Shown here piece after piece: positions 56,469 through 64,000 of a DNA stretch of 64,000 bases. Below the pieces are notes generated by a model. That model was not told where the DNA came from, searched no databases, and saw only the letters and a list, made by a program, of their open reading frames with translations. The translations under genes and the position numbers were made by a program. The stretch is from Leptasterias polaris (lineage: Eukaryota; Echinodermata; Asteroidea; Forcipulatida; Asteriidae). The stretch is taken from NCBI GenBank assembly GCA_037783415.1, contig JAZGTN010000085.1:2041501-2105500 (forward strand). Reading direction: 5' to 3'. Each line of letters begins with the position of its first letter. Position 1 is the first letter of the stretch.

Positions 56469-57784
56469 TCTGGATTAGGATCTCCTGGTTTTCTGACGCC
56501 CTCCACATTACCTAATACAATATCGTAGATGGAGTGTTGCATACACAGAACCTCAGTCAGACCAACAAAGTAAGGCGAATTTATGACAACATTGGCAACA
56601 GGTGCTTTCCTTACGGTACCATCAATTAATACACACATTTTAACTTGTCCAGTAAAACAGTTCTTCGGTACTAACTCCTTTCTAACGACCACACCACTAC
56701 AACCACTGTCCCTAAGTACTGTGACTACTCTATCTCCTAATAAGCCTGTAGCTACTGGCATCTGCCTTGTGACTCGCCCTCTACATGCTGCACTAACTAG
56801 TGGCAGTAAGTGCCCACAATCCAAGGTCACATGACCTCTCTTTACACAGCATTTATCTAACCTAGGGGCGCCTATCATGCATGCACTCGTTTTTACAAGT
56901 AGGTTCTGGTTATCCTGACTATCTTTTTCGTTATTCTGGTGAACACTACTACGTGATGGCCTGAATGTATCATGTCCCTCCTGATGACTAATCATACCTG
57001 CTACCTTAACTTGAGACTCCGCTCTCTGTCTACAATTCCTAGCGATATGTCCTGTTCTGTGGCATAAATAACATGTCACTGGCCTAAACCTGTTTTGAGG
57101 ATGGGAGGTAGTTGGTTTATAACTATTATAATTTGTACTAGGCTGTCCTCTAACATGTCCTCTACCACTACTATTCTGATCACCGCTGCTTAGTGGTGGT
57201 TGCTGTCTAGGCGGTTGTCGCCTCTGCTGACCCTGACCTGGATGTCCCTGAAATGCAAAGTTGCCACCGTGGGCCTCCGAGTATTGCTCCGCTAGTTTGG
57301 CCATATCCTTAATGTTTGGTTGCTTCCTCTCCTTAAGGAAGAGTTGCAACTCCCTGCTACAGCCTCGTATATACTGCTCCATAAGGAGTAAGTCAGTTAA
57401 ACCTTCAAATGTCTTCTGAACCTTAGCTAATTCTACCCATCTACTTAAGAGCTTTTCTAACCTAACCGCCAACTGCGTAGGGGTTTCTCCGGATTCAGGT
57501 TTAGCTGATCGAAACCTCTGACGAAATCCTTCCTCCGTCATTCTATACCTTTTCAACAAATCACTCTTCAGTAATTGGTAATTTCTGGCATCTTCTGGGT
57601 CCACTCGTGCATAAACATCTAATGCTTTCCCCTTTAAGAGGGCGCTAAGATTAATGGCCCATTCTTCCTTTGGCCAGCCCTGACAAGTTGCATGCGTACT
57701 CTCATTGTTCAGTTCCGCCGACTTAACTGTCTGGCACCTCGACGTAGTGTCCACTTTACACGTCCAATCAGACCTGAATAACAA
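56276..57784 (-). pseudogene. Gmr1-like gag-protease polyprotein
   Basis: The 502-codon frame contains a helical region of SCAN type. Its blocks are GWPKEEWAINLSALLKGKAL, MTEEGFRQRFRSAKPESGET and LRRW-equivalent LEKLLSRWVELA, followed by DLLLMEQYIRGCSRELQLFL and IKDMAKLAEQYSEAH. A Gln/Arg/Ser-rich linker precedes the zinc knuckle CYLCHRTGHIARNC. The protease shows VTVLRDSGCSGVVVRKELV (DSG active site) and YDIVLGNVEGV. The SCAN domain of vertebrate zinc-finger proteins is thought to derive from such a gag. The frame has no internal stop but the N-terminus is not typical, and translation must shift frame to reach integrase. Confidence 0.8.
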
Positions 57785-57869
57785 TTTCGAAAGGGGAGGT
57801 GAGCTACTTTGGTTTGGGAAGCCTTTTCTCCTTGACAGGCGTTTTCATGCTCTTCATCTTTCTCGGTAG

Positions 57870-58551
57870 ATAAAGGGACGGGCCTCAATTATTTCGCGCA
57901 AATTCACGTGAAGCTTATGCACTGGGGAATTAAATTGATGTTGCTCAATACTTTTTAAGTCTAGTGCGGGCCTTTAATTTATTGATCGGGTTCGAGGTTC
58001 ATTTCTCCAATGTGAGTCCGTAACTAATTTTAGTTGCCACGATAATATTTTCTTCAGTGATGGCCAATATTGATAGGGCTCGAGGTTCATTCCTTCAGTG
58101 TGAGTCGTTTGTTATTTTGTTGGCTTGAGAATGTTTTGCTGCAAAGTGGGCCTTTACGTTATTATTTAGTTAGCTCGAGAATAATCTTCTCCAGGATGGG
58201 CCTTTACTTTATAATGAATTATAATTTTCTCCAGGGTGGGCCTTTACTTTATTATGGATTGGGCTCGAGGTCCATTCCTCCAGTGTGAGCATTTTGTTCT
58301 TTAGCTGGCTCGAGAATATTTTTCTGCAGTGTAGACCTGTATGTTATTATTTACTGGCTCGGTGGGCATAACAGTATTATTAGTTGGCTCGAGGTGTTAT
58401 CCTCCAGTGTTTTTGTCTTGAAGAGAACATTATTTTAACAGTAAACCAAACTCACAAGTTTCCTTTGTGTTTCTTCTTCAGGAGTCAAACCCCCATATGT
58501 TAATATACCTCCGAAGGTGATGCTTTTCCCTTCACCTTGGGCGGGCAACAT
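57870..58551 (+). mobile_element. LTR-like region with tandem repeats
   Basis: Repeated blocks (ggctcgag-ttcattcctccagtgtgag, gagaatattttctgcag, gtgggcctttactttattat) recur five to six times between 57960 and 58420 with unequal spacing. The region ends CAACA at 58551 and is followed by TTTGGCGACCACGAAGGGAC (58552-58571). This resembles an LTR end plus primer binding site in plus orientation. It could be the LTR of the plus-strand gypsy fragment at 59170, or of the Gmr1-like element. No second LTR copy was found. Confidence 0.45.
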
Positions 58552-58617
58552 TTGGCGACCACGAAGGGACAAGTGTGCTCTCCCTGCATCCCCCCCCTGT
58601 AGGTGGAATGACAACGC

Positions 58618-59025
58618 TTGTCCAGCGACAATAATGAACCGGAGCAGATAATAACAGTAGATGAGTCTAACCAAGCACTACCTGGTGAACTGCATGATAG
58701 GAAGGTACCAACAGAGGACAGCCGTCAGCTCTTGATGAAAAAAATAAACCGTCACCTAAACAGAGATGAGGTCAATGAGATAAAAGATCAAGGGATGTCT
58801 GACTTCAATGAGCTGTCTGAGTTCATCAAAGGGCTCATTCCAGAGGACCAGCCCTTGGGAAACGACGAGAGGTTACTGCAGCGGAACGAGCAGACAATCA
58901 TCATCCACAAAGTCCCATGTACGTGTATTTCACATTTCTCCTTCAAAACAAACCAAAGTGACCCGACTGGTAGGACAACGATGTTTGGTAAATTGCTGGA
59001 TCCAAGACAATGGCATTGTGTGTAA
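58618..59025 (+). other. Unrecognised open frame, 135 codons
   Basis: The frame has no ATG of its own at the 5' end, and an in-frame stop lies just upstream of the TTG-starting stretch. It reads NEPEQIITVDESNQALPGEL, then a helical, charged segment LLMKKINRHLNRDEVNEIKD and FNELSEFIKGLIPED. The helical part vaguely resembles a death-effector-like fold, but this is only a pattern impression. It may instead be gag of the plus-strand retroelement. A frame of 111 codons on the other strand overlaps it and is also unexplained. Confidence 0.3.
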
Positions 59026-59169
59026 CTGGCACACAGGTTTTCCATCATCCCCAATGACTGGAAACGACAAACGTCCCAAATTAACAGATTCATCACCCAA
59101 TCAGCTACTGGAGTCCCGATCATTGCTTACAACGTGATGAGGAATTTGTCAAAATGGATAGTTCTTGTT

Positions 59170-60050
59170 CTAGTCCAGTGCAAGCAGTGGAAGTGGCCTT
59201 ACAAATGCCCCTGCCGTATTCCAGCGGTGTATGGAGTCTTGTCTAGAAGGACTGGTTGGTGAAATTGATGTGGTTTATCTAGATGACATCTTGGTTTATG
59301 GTGACACATTTGAAAACCAACTGGAGTATCTTCGTCGAGTCTTACGTCGCATGCAGGAGAAATGTGTCAAACTGAAACCTAGTAAGTGCAGCCTCTTCCA
59401 GAAGAAAGTCCGCTACCTAGGACGGACCGTATCAAGCGAAGGATACAAGATGGACCCCGCTGATGTTGCGGCGGTGAAGAAGAAACCAGGCACGGTCGGT
59501 GAGTTGAGGAAAATGCTGGATCTGCTTGGATACTACCGACAATACATCCAAAACTTGTCCAGCATCGCCAGGCCGCAGTACGAGCTACTACGGAAACCAG
59601 ACACTGAAGATATGTTTGACAAAAAGAGACCGCAGAAAACATCTAGGGGAATTCATAAGAAAAACGATACAGGGCAAGTCTCATCACGGCAACCAATCGC
59701 CTGGTTAGACAGCCACCACTCAGTTTCAGATCGTCTGCTGAGATGTCTATTGTGCACTCCAGTTATGGGTTTCCCAGATCACGAGAAACCATTTGTCCTG
59801 CATACCGATGCCTCTCACGACGAAGTGGGAGCGGTACTCTACCATGAACAAGATGTCAAGAAGATGGTAATTGGTTATGGATCCCGCACACTCAGCCCAG
59901 ATGAAAAGAACTACCATCTTCACTCTGGTGAGCTTGAGTTCTTGGCTTTGAAATTGGCAGTCACCGAGAAGTTTCGGGATTACCTGTAGTAGGCACCCAG
60001 TTTCACCGTGTATACCGACAGTAATGCACTGGTGTTATTGACAGTTACTT
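59170..60050 (+). pseudogene. Ty3/gypsy RT and RNase H relic (plus strand)
   Basis: The reading starts [20 protein letters not shown] and continues with the catalytic [11 protein letters not shown] near 59275, then [27 protein letters not shown] and [19 protein letters not shown] degraded connection leads to RNase H with [40 protein letters not shown] and [18 protein letters not shown] stop at 59987-59989 is followed by FTVYTDSNAL. The N-terminal half of RT and the integrase are missing. The orientation is opposite to the gypsy pieces on both sides. Confidence 0.85.
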
Positions 60051-60089
60051 CTTGTCATTTGCTTGTCCACTCGAGAAAGAGGGTACGAG

Positions 60090-60363
60090 TGAACATTTGT
60101 AGCCTGAATCACTGTGGCCTTGTAATCTCCACAGATTCTGATTTTCCCAATCATCGTTAATCACTAGAACAATGGGTGCTGCCCAACCCGAGAAGGTCAC
60201 TGGTTCAATGACTCCACCATTTTTGAGCCTATCGAGTTCATCTCCAACTTGTACAGTTTGTCCTTTTAGTTTACCTAAGTCATCACGAAATAACTCGTCA
60301 TATTAGTGTATAATCTCTGAAGTCGAATAAAGCGTGACTGACTTTGTGAATTTATTGCCATGC
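60090..60363 (-). pseudogene. Gypsy family D RT N-terminal relic
   Basis: The minus strand reads ELFRDDLGKLKGQTVQV, then ELDRLKNGGVIEPVTFSGWA and APIVLVINDD. This corresponds to the region just before and at the start of RT in gypsy elements (LDRL..EGVIEPV..S.WAAPIVPV). The stretch between the two blocks is deleted. It belongs with the gag and zinc-knuckle pieces at 60877-61500 and is separated from them by a MITE. Confidence 0.75.
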
Positions 60364-60366
60364 TTA

Positions 60367-60873
60367 GGGGAGACATCCTTCCCCAACAGCCGTTTATCCG
60401 CCAGATATACACCGGGTGCCGACGGGTACTTATTACTTGTCTATAACGAGCTCATTTTCTACAGGTCAGTGGTCACAACTGTGAGAATATTCATGATGCT
60501 AGACAGAGTCAAGCGCAGACAAAGGGACCGTTTTACTTCCAGCTAATGCTCCCATAAACTACCTTACTTCTGGCACGACAATGGACACTCATGATAAGCT
60601 GTTTAAATCCCCTGCTTTCCTATAATCCCTTGACAAAAGAAATGGCTTAACTGCTGAACTCTTTTGTGTACGGTAACTGATACCTGCAGTTAGAGGTTCT
60701 GGTAGAAACTTATTAGGGTTCCATAATGAGCCCTCCAAAGCTAAGATGACCTCTTTTATGCTTAAATATTCATGAGCTGGCAATTCCTTTTGTTAGCGGT
60801 CATATACTGGAAATTCGTCGGCTCCCGGTGTATATCCGGCGGATATACGGTGGTTGGGGAAGGATGTCTCCCC
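60367..60873. mobile_element. Harbinger-like MITE with TTA duplication
   Basis: Inverted ends read GGGGAGACATCCTTCCCCAA and continue with similar sequence for about 60 bp (cc-ccgtttatccgcc-gatatacaccggg-gccgacg). The trinucleotide TTA flanks the element (60364-60366 and 60874-60876). A 3-bp TWA duplication and GG-starting ends are typical of PIF/Harbinger. The interior has no transposase. It is inserted in gypsy family D. Confidence 0.85.
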
Positions 60874-60876
60874 TTA

Positions 60877-61500
60877 ATACTTCAGATGGCGATTAGCGGT
60901 GGCTATTTATTTTCTGCTGAAGTTTTACAAATTGTGTAGTTAGCTTCTGCATTCACAGGGGTTTCAAAGTCAGGTTCCATACAGTATTCTTATCGCTGTT
61001 GACGTTTAACTCTAATGGGGTTGAAGACGATTTACCACCCCGACAAACTTTGGCTAATTGTCCCTGTTTCCCACAGTTATAACACTACGAACGTACCCTG
61101 CAATCATTTGTAGAGTGATCCGTGCGTCCACATCGATTACTTATAGTGACCTTGTTTGTGGGGCTGTCTGTGTGGATATGGCCTTGTTTGGCGAGGCGAC
61201 TTTGATTGCTTGCTGCATAGGCACATGCCAGCGGCCACTGGCATCGGCAAAGATTCAATGTTTCTTTGAAGGTCATTGGCTTTGTACATGGCTAGCTCCA
61301 TGGCTTTTGTAATTTCCCACGCTTTCTATAAGTTTAATGATAGGGCTGTGATAGTTATAGCCTTAGCTGAACACGTTCGTCCTTTATACCACATACTAAG
61401 CAATCACGCAACATATTGTAGCGTAGACCTAGGTTTTGCGCTTTACACAGTTTCAATAACGCAAGAAGACTCTTTCGGTTTTTTTCTTTCTTGTGACAGC
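60877..61500 (-). pseudogene. Gypsy family D gag and zinc-knuckle relic
   Basis: On the minus strand a gag remnant reads LRDCLVCGIKDERVQLRL near 61420-61370 (usual LRDRLVCGI.DE..Q..LL). It is followed by a C-x2-C-x4-H-x4-C-like knuckle (RCGRTDHSTNDCR near 61130) and a second (CYNCGKQGQLAK near 61060). Stops interrupt it. The gag type is that of K02A2.6-like gypsy elements. The protease region toward 60880 is not readable. Confidence 0.7.
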
Positions 61501-61577
61501 CAAACATTTTTCACAAATCAAGAAGGAGGAAACTAGGGGACGCCTCTCTGGCGATCGACCGGCAGGGGCGGCCAGCG

Positions 61578-61873
61578 TATTTTTTTGTTTTACACCGCAG
61601 CGAGGGGTTTTGTACTGTAGCACTGTCAATTCCGTCTTGAGATAGGAGACTACGGTTTACCCTAAACCCTAACCATAACCCTAACCCAACCCTTACCCTA
61701 ACCCTAACCCTGACACCAACCCTTACCCTAACCCTAACCCTAACCCTAACCCTTACCCCAACTCTAACCCTAACCTTAATCCCCTACAGGCATAAATGTT
61801 TGTAGTCTCATCTCAAGACAGGAATTGGCAGTATTACAGTACAAAACCCCTCGCTAAGGTGTTAACAAAAAAT
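61578..61873. mobile_element. Inverted-repeat element filled with telomeric repeats
   Basis: The ends are about 60-bp inverted repeats (atttttt, acacc, then agcgaggggttttgtactgt, and later ttccgtcttgagat; the right end is its complement). The site was cleanly disrupted, because the uninterrupted sequence exists at 4117-4135. A 9- to 12-bp stretch (gggcggccagcg left, gggcgaccagtg right) is duplicated with two differences. The interior (61659-61790) is an array of CCCTAA with CCCTTA and CCAACC variants. No coding sequence is present. Confidence 0.85.
61659..61790. repeat. Interstitial telomeric (CCCTAA)n array
   Basis: About 20 hexamers, mostly CCCTAA with degenerate units (CCCTTA, CCATAA, CCAACT). 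It lies wholly inside the inverted-repeat element, so it was moved here by transposition and is not a chromosome-fusion scar. Confidence 0.9.
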
Positions 61874-61925
61874 GGGCGACCAGTGGTGCTCCGAAGTGGA
61901 GTCGTGCTGGCGCCCCCTATTGGTC

Positions 61926-62640
61926 GATCGCACGGTCGCTACACTGCCCCCACCTAGGACCCTGCTTGTCCCAGAGGCAGGCAGCGAGCGCCGGCGCTCC
62001 ACCAGCGAGGCAGCCCCTTTGCAAAGCAACCATAAAATTGTGGGGGTTGTCGTGGACTATGGGGAACTTCCCCAGGGGAAGGCTACTGTGGTGGTGGTGG
62101 TTCCTGCTTTGCCTCAGCCCTGCGTAGGAGCTGCTCCTAAAACTCCCGGGGAACTCCTTCGGTGAATTGTGGTGGCGGGGGTGCTCTGGGCGGCAGCAGT
62201 CCTTCCAGGGATGGCTGTTTGGCGACGGACGGGGACCTCATAAATGTGCTTGAAGAAGCGGGGGTGGGTGCCTCCTCGTCTGGCTGGGTGTCCGGAGCGT
62301 CTTCGCCCTCTGCTCCATCGTAAGGGGTTCTTGCCGCAGCTACACTCCGCCGCATGGGGAGATGGTGTCAGAGGCCGCTCCGGGTGAAGCTGGTCCCGCT
62401 CGTTCGATCAACCCCCAAGGGAGAATGGATCGTTCAGTTCCGTCGGAGATTGTGTTGCAGGCTTTGTGTGTCGCTACCGGCCTCCGGCCGTTGTTATCGG
62501 CTAAGTGAATGTCGCCTCCGAAGATGTGATTGGGAGGGAGACGGGGATTGTTTCGGACAGTCGAGATCCTTCTCTTCAGACGGCTTAGCTCTTGTTGGGT
62601 TTTAAGGAATGGTTGGAGGGCGCTGGTCGCGATCCTCCCC
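61926..62640 (-). pseudogene. Family A internal region, proline-rich
   Basis: The minus strand shows a Pro/Glu/Ala-rich open stretch (EGEDAPDTQPDEEAPTPASS, SLEGLLPPRAPPPPQF) in a GC-rich context. It could be the C-terminal tail of pol, which is often proline-rich in gypsy elements, or the end of gag. No enzymatic domain lies between it and gag, which supports an internal deletion of pol. Confidence 0.4.
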
Positions 62641-62644
62641 CAAC

Positions 62645-63553
62645 TCCATCAGCTCCGAGTCGCTGACGTGAACGTCCAGTTCGTCTTCCGCCACTCCAAC
62701 TCTTCCCACTAGTGCTACGGATCTGACATCTCGGAAACCTTGTTTTATACCTTTGTTTTTTAAGTCTGTGAGTCGAGGAAGGCCTCCATTTCTGTAAAGA
62801 GCGTGACGGCCTCGGTCAAAGTTGTCGCCTTCCGGGAAAATATGTGACGTTGGGGTTGTTCTTCACCAAGGGAGTTGCGGAATGCCTCCACCGCCAAGTC
62901 CTCCCGCGCCTGGACAGGTAACTTGGGGTAGCTCTTTAACACCAATCGGCAAATTGACTCACCCAAACTGCTGAGTGACTCCGCCCGATCTCTAGTGCGC
63001 ATGGATAGTTGGGCCTGGTGTAACGGGATCTTGGCCGCAACCCCAAGTTGTTCCTCAAAATACTATAAAATGGAAGAGTACCTTTTGCGTGCCTCGGGAG
63101 CCATGTTGCTCAAGGCCTCATGTGCCAACCCTCGCAGTTGTGTCGCCTGGAACATCGCCTTCCCTGTTTCGCCCAACTGGTTAACCGTGGCGACGCTTTC
63201 GAATTGGATAAGATAGTCAGCCCACGAGGAGACTCCGTCAAATTTGTTTGGGAGCATTATTGGTTTGCTGGTCCCTGATGCAAACGTCGGTTTCTCCGAC
63301 GTGGACATGCGGTCGCTTGTCTCGGTCTCTAGTGCGGTTTGGTCTTCTCACCATTATGTGGTGCACCCACGTTGATTCGGCCGACAGGCTGCTTGCTGGT
63401 AGCCGACTTCGAACCCACTGCTTCTGGATGTGTGGTGCACGGCCCCGCCGCCCCATCAAGTTGCACCTTCCTTAGTTTACATATCGGCGTCGCCCCGTAG
63501 AGTTGATCCGAACGGTACTGATACGGCGTCTCTGCCCGTATTGAGAATTTTGG
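62645..63553 (-). pseudogene. Family A gag, copy 2
   Basis: The minus strand reads SKPIMLPNKFDGVSSWADYL, IQFESVATVNQLGETGKAMF, QATQLRGLAHEALSNMAPEA in one frame (63063-63308). After a shift come ESLSSLGESICRLVLKSYPK, ARED LAVEAFRNSLGEEQ and LTEAVTLFTEMEAFLDSQ (62760-63002). This is the capsid-type gag (retrotransposon gag domain) of a Ty3/gypsy element. At least one frameshift near 63030 and a stop after FLDSQT inactivate it. The leader upstream ends at the LTR border 63554. Confidence 0.8.
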
Positions 63554-64000
63554 TGTTATGTAATTAGGGAAAGAGTGAAATCATACATGTAGCCGTGTGC
63601 AAACAAAACATAAGGTGAGACTATAGTGTGACCACAAACAACATTTTGAGGTTATTAGATATATGCATGATATAGAGTGTTTTTAGAGAAGGGCACGCAA
63701 ATAAAATAGTACGACCGGAACGCACTCAAAGTGTTCAAAAAGCTTTAGGTTAAATATTTATAAAAATTCTTCCCTCTCTGGCCAGCGGGTTTCCCGATCG
63801 ATCGGCAGGGGCGGCCAGCGGTGCTCCAGGGTGGAGTCGTGCTGGTGCCCCCTACCGGTCGATCGCACGGTCGCTACAATACCATCTAGTGTAGCCCCCA
63901 TACCCACAGTAATGTGCGAGCCGGCGTAAACAACACATTATGCGGATGTCTCTCCTTGTTGCTGAATGCAGGTGTTAAACTTAAGTATCTGAACGATTAC
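63554..64000 (-). mobile_element. Family A 5' LTR, truncated by the window end
   Basis: On the plus strand it begins TGTTATGTAATTAGG directly after the gag leader, as expected of an LTR inner border (minus strand ending ...ATAACA). It contains the segments shared with 4046-4283. The outer border lies beyond base 64000. Confidence 0.6.

Larger units (their letters stand above)
54900..57860 (-). mobile_element. Gmr1-like Ty3/gypsy element (gag-protease-integrase, RT missing)
   Basis: The minus strand encodes a SCAN-like gag, a zinc knuckle, an aspartic protease and then directly an integrase. The order protease-integrase before reverse transcriptase is the diagnostic arrangement of the Gmr1 group within Ty3/gypsy; other gypsy elements have RT before integrase. 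No reverse transcriptase follows before the sequence changes near 54900, and nothing RT-like separates protease from integrase. The element is therefore truncated downstream. The boundary to the tandem-repeat region at 57860 is not defined. Confidence 0.75.
61508..61925 (-). mobile_element. Family A LTR fragment, copy 2, with an insertion
   Basis: The sequence aatcaagaaggaggaaacta ggggacgcctctct at 61511 onward and ggtgctcc...gtcgtgctgg at 61885-61910 match 4046-4160. The match is interrupted by the telomere-repeat element at 61578-61873. Together with the LTR at 63554 and the gag between them, this may be the 3' LTR of a family A copy that lost most of pol. Confidence 0.55.

Noticed and set aside
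61659..61790. A chromosome-fusion or healed-end scar
   Set aside because: The telomeric array lies inside inverted repeats within an insertion whose empty site is seen elsewhere in the window.

Overview
The window looks like nuclear DNA of a marine deuterostome invertebrate, most likely an echinoderm. This is an inference. It rests on a tRNA-derived SINE with a long conserved body, abundant inverted-repeat elements, TTAGGG-type telomeric repeats, a PAN-domain exon and a secreted fibrinogen-related gene, and spliced genes with consensus GT/AG sites. Nothing bacterial or organellar is visible. Most of the window is layered transposable-element (TE) debris; few genes are likely to be intact.

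Layout. 1-808: Ty3/gypsy pol relic (-). 810-1238: tRNA-Leu-type SINE. 2940-4283: gag, leader and LTR pieces of gypsy family A (-). 4440-5335: minisatellite. 6638-7048: first exon of a secreted PAN-domain protein (-). 10520-11238: relic of a spliced ORF1, possibly from a tyrosine-recombinase retroelement (+). 11379-20000: an old gypsy element of family B (-), split by a TTAA-flanked DNA transposon (15104-18065) that itself received a LINE (+), and by a hAT-like element (18357-19597). 20880-23901: four inverted-repeat elements in a row. 24915-25515: two unidentified exon candidates (-). 26.8-28.1 kb: small nested inverted-repeat elements. 30206-37690: CR1/L2-type LINE (-), split by a 3.8-kb DNA transposon (31822-35629) that carries a decayed RecQ-like helicase. 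37694-39183: CACTG foldback element. 43061-45550: apparently intact two-exon piggyBac transposase (+). 47403-54543: a fibrinogen-related gene (-) lying between two inverted copies of one MITE, plus a broken THAP exon. 54900-57860: Gmr1-like LTR retrotransposon (-) with gag, protease, integrase order. 57860-61500: LTR-like tandem repeats and gypsy pieces on both strands, with a Harbinger-like MITE. 61508-64000: second copy of family A (-), split by an inverted-repeat element filled with telomeric repeats.

The most interesting signal is a group of DNA transposons with termini beginning TAG (or CAG), a near-palindromic CTTGG..CCAAG end, perfect 9-bp target duplications, and a GCGCCCTCTTGTG motif about 71-84 nt from the end. 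One member carries the RecQ-like helicase and two are MITEs flanking the fibrinogen-related gene; a 79-bp hairpin with a 9-bp duplication may also belong. The subterminal motif resembles a CTCF core site.

The elements show a clear order of insertion and some mutual dependence. The SINE shares its 3' tail with the CR1/L2 LINE. The MITEs share ends with the helicase element. The fibrinogen-related gene has itself undergone local exon and 3'-end duplication.
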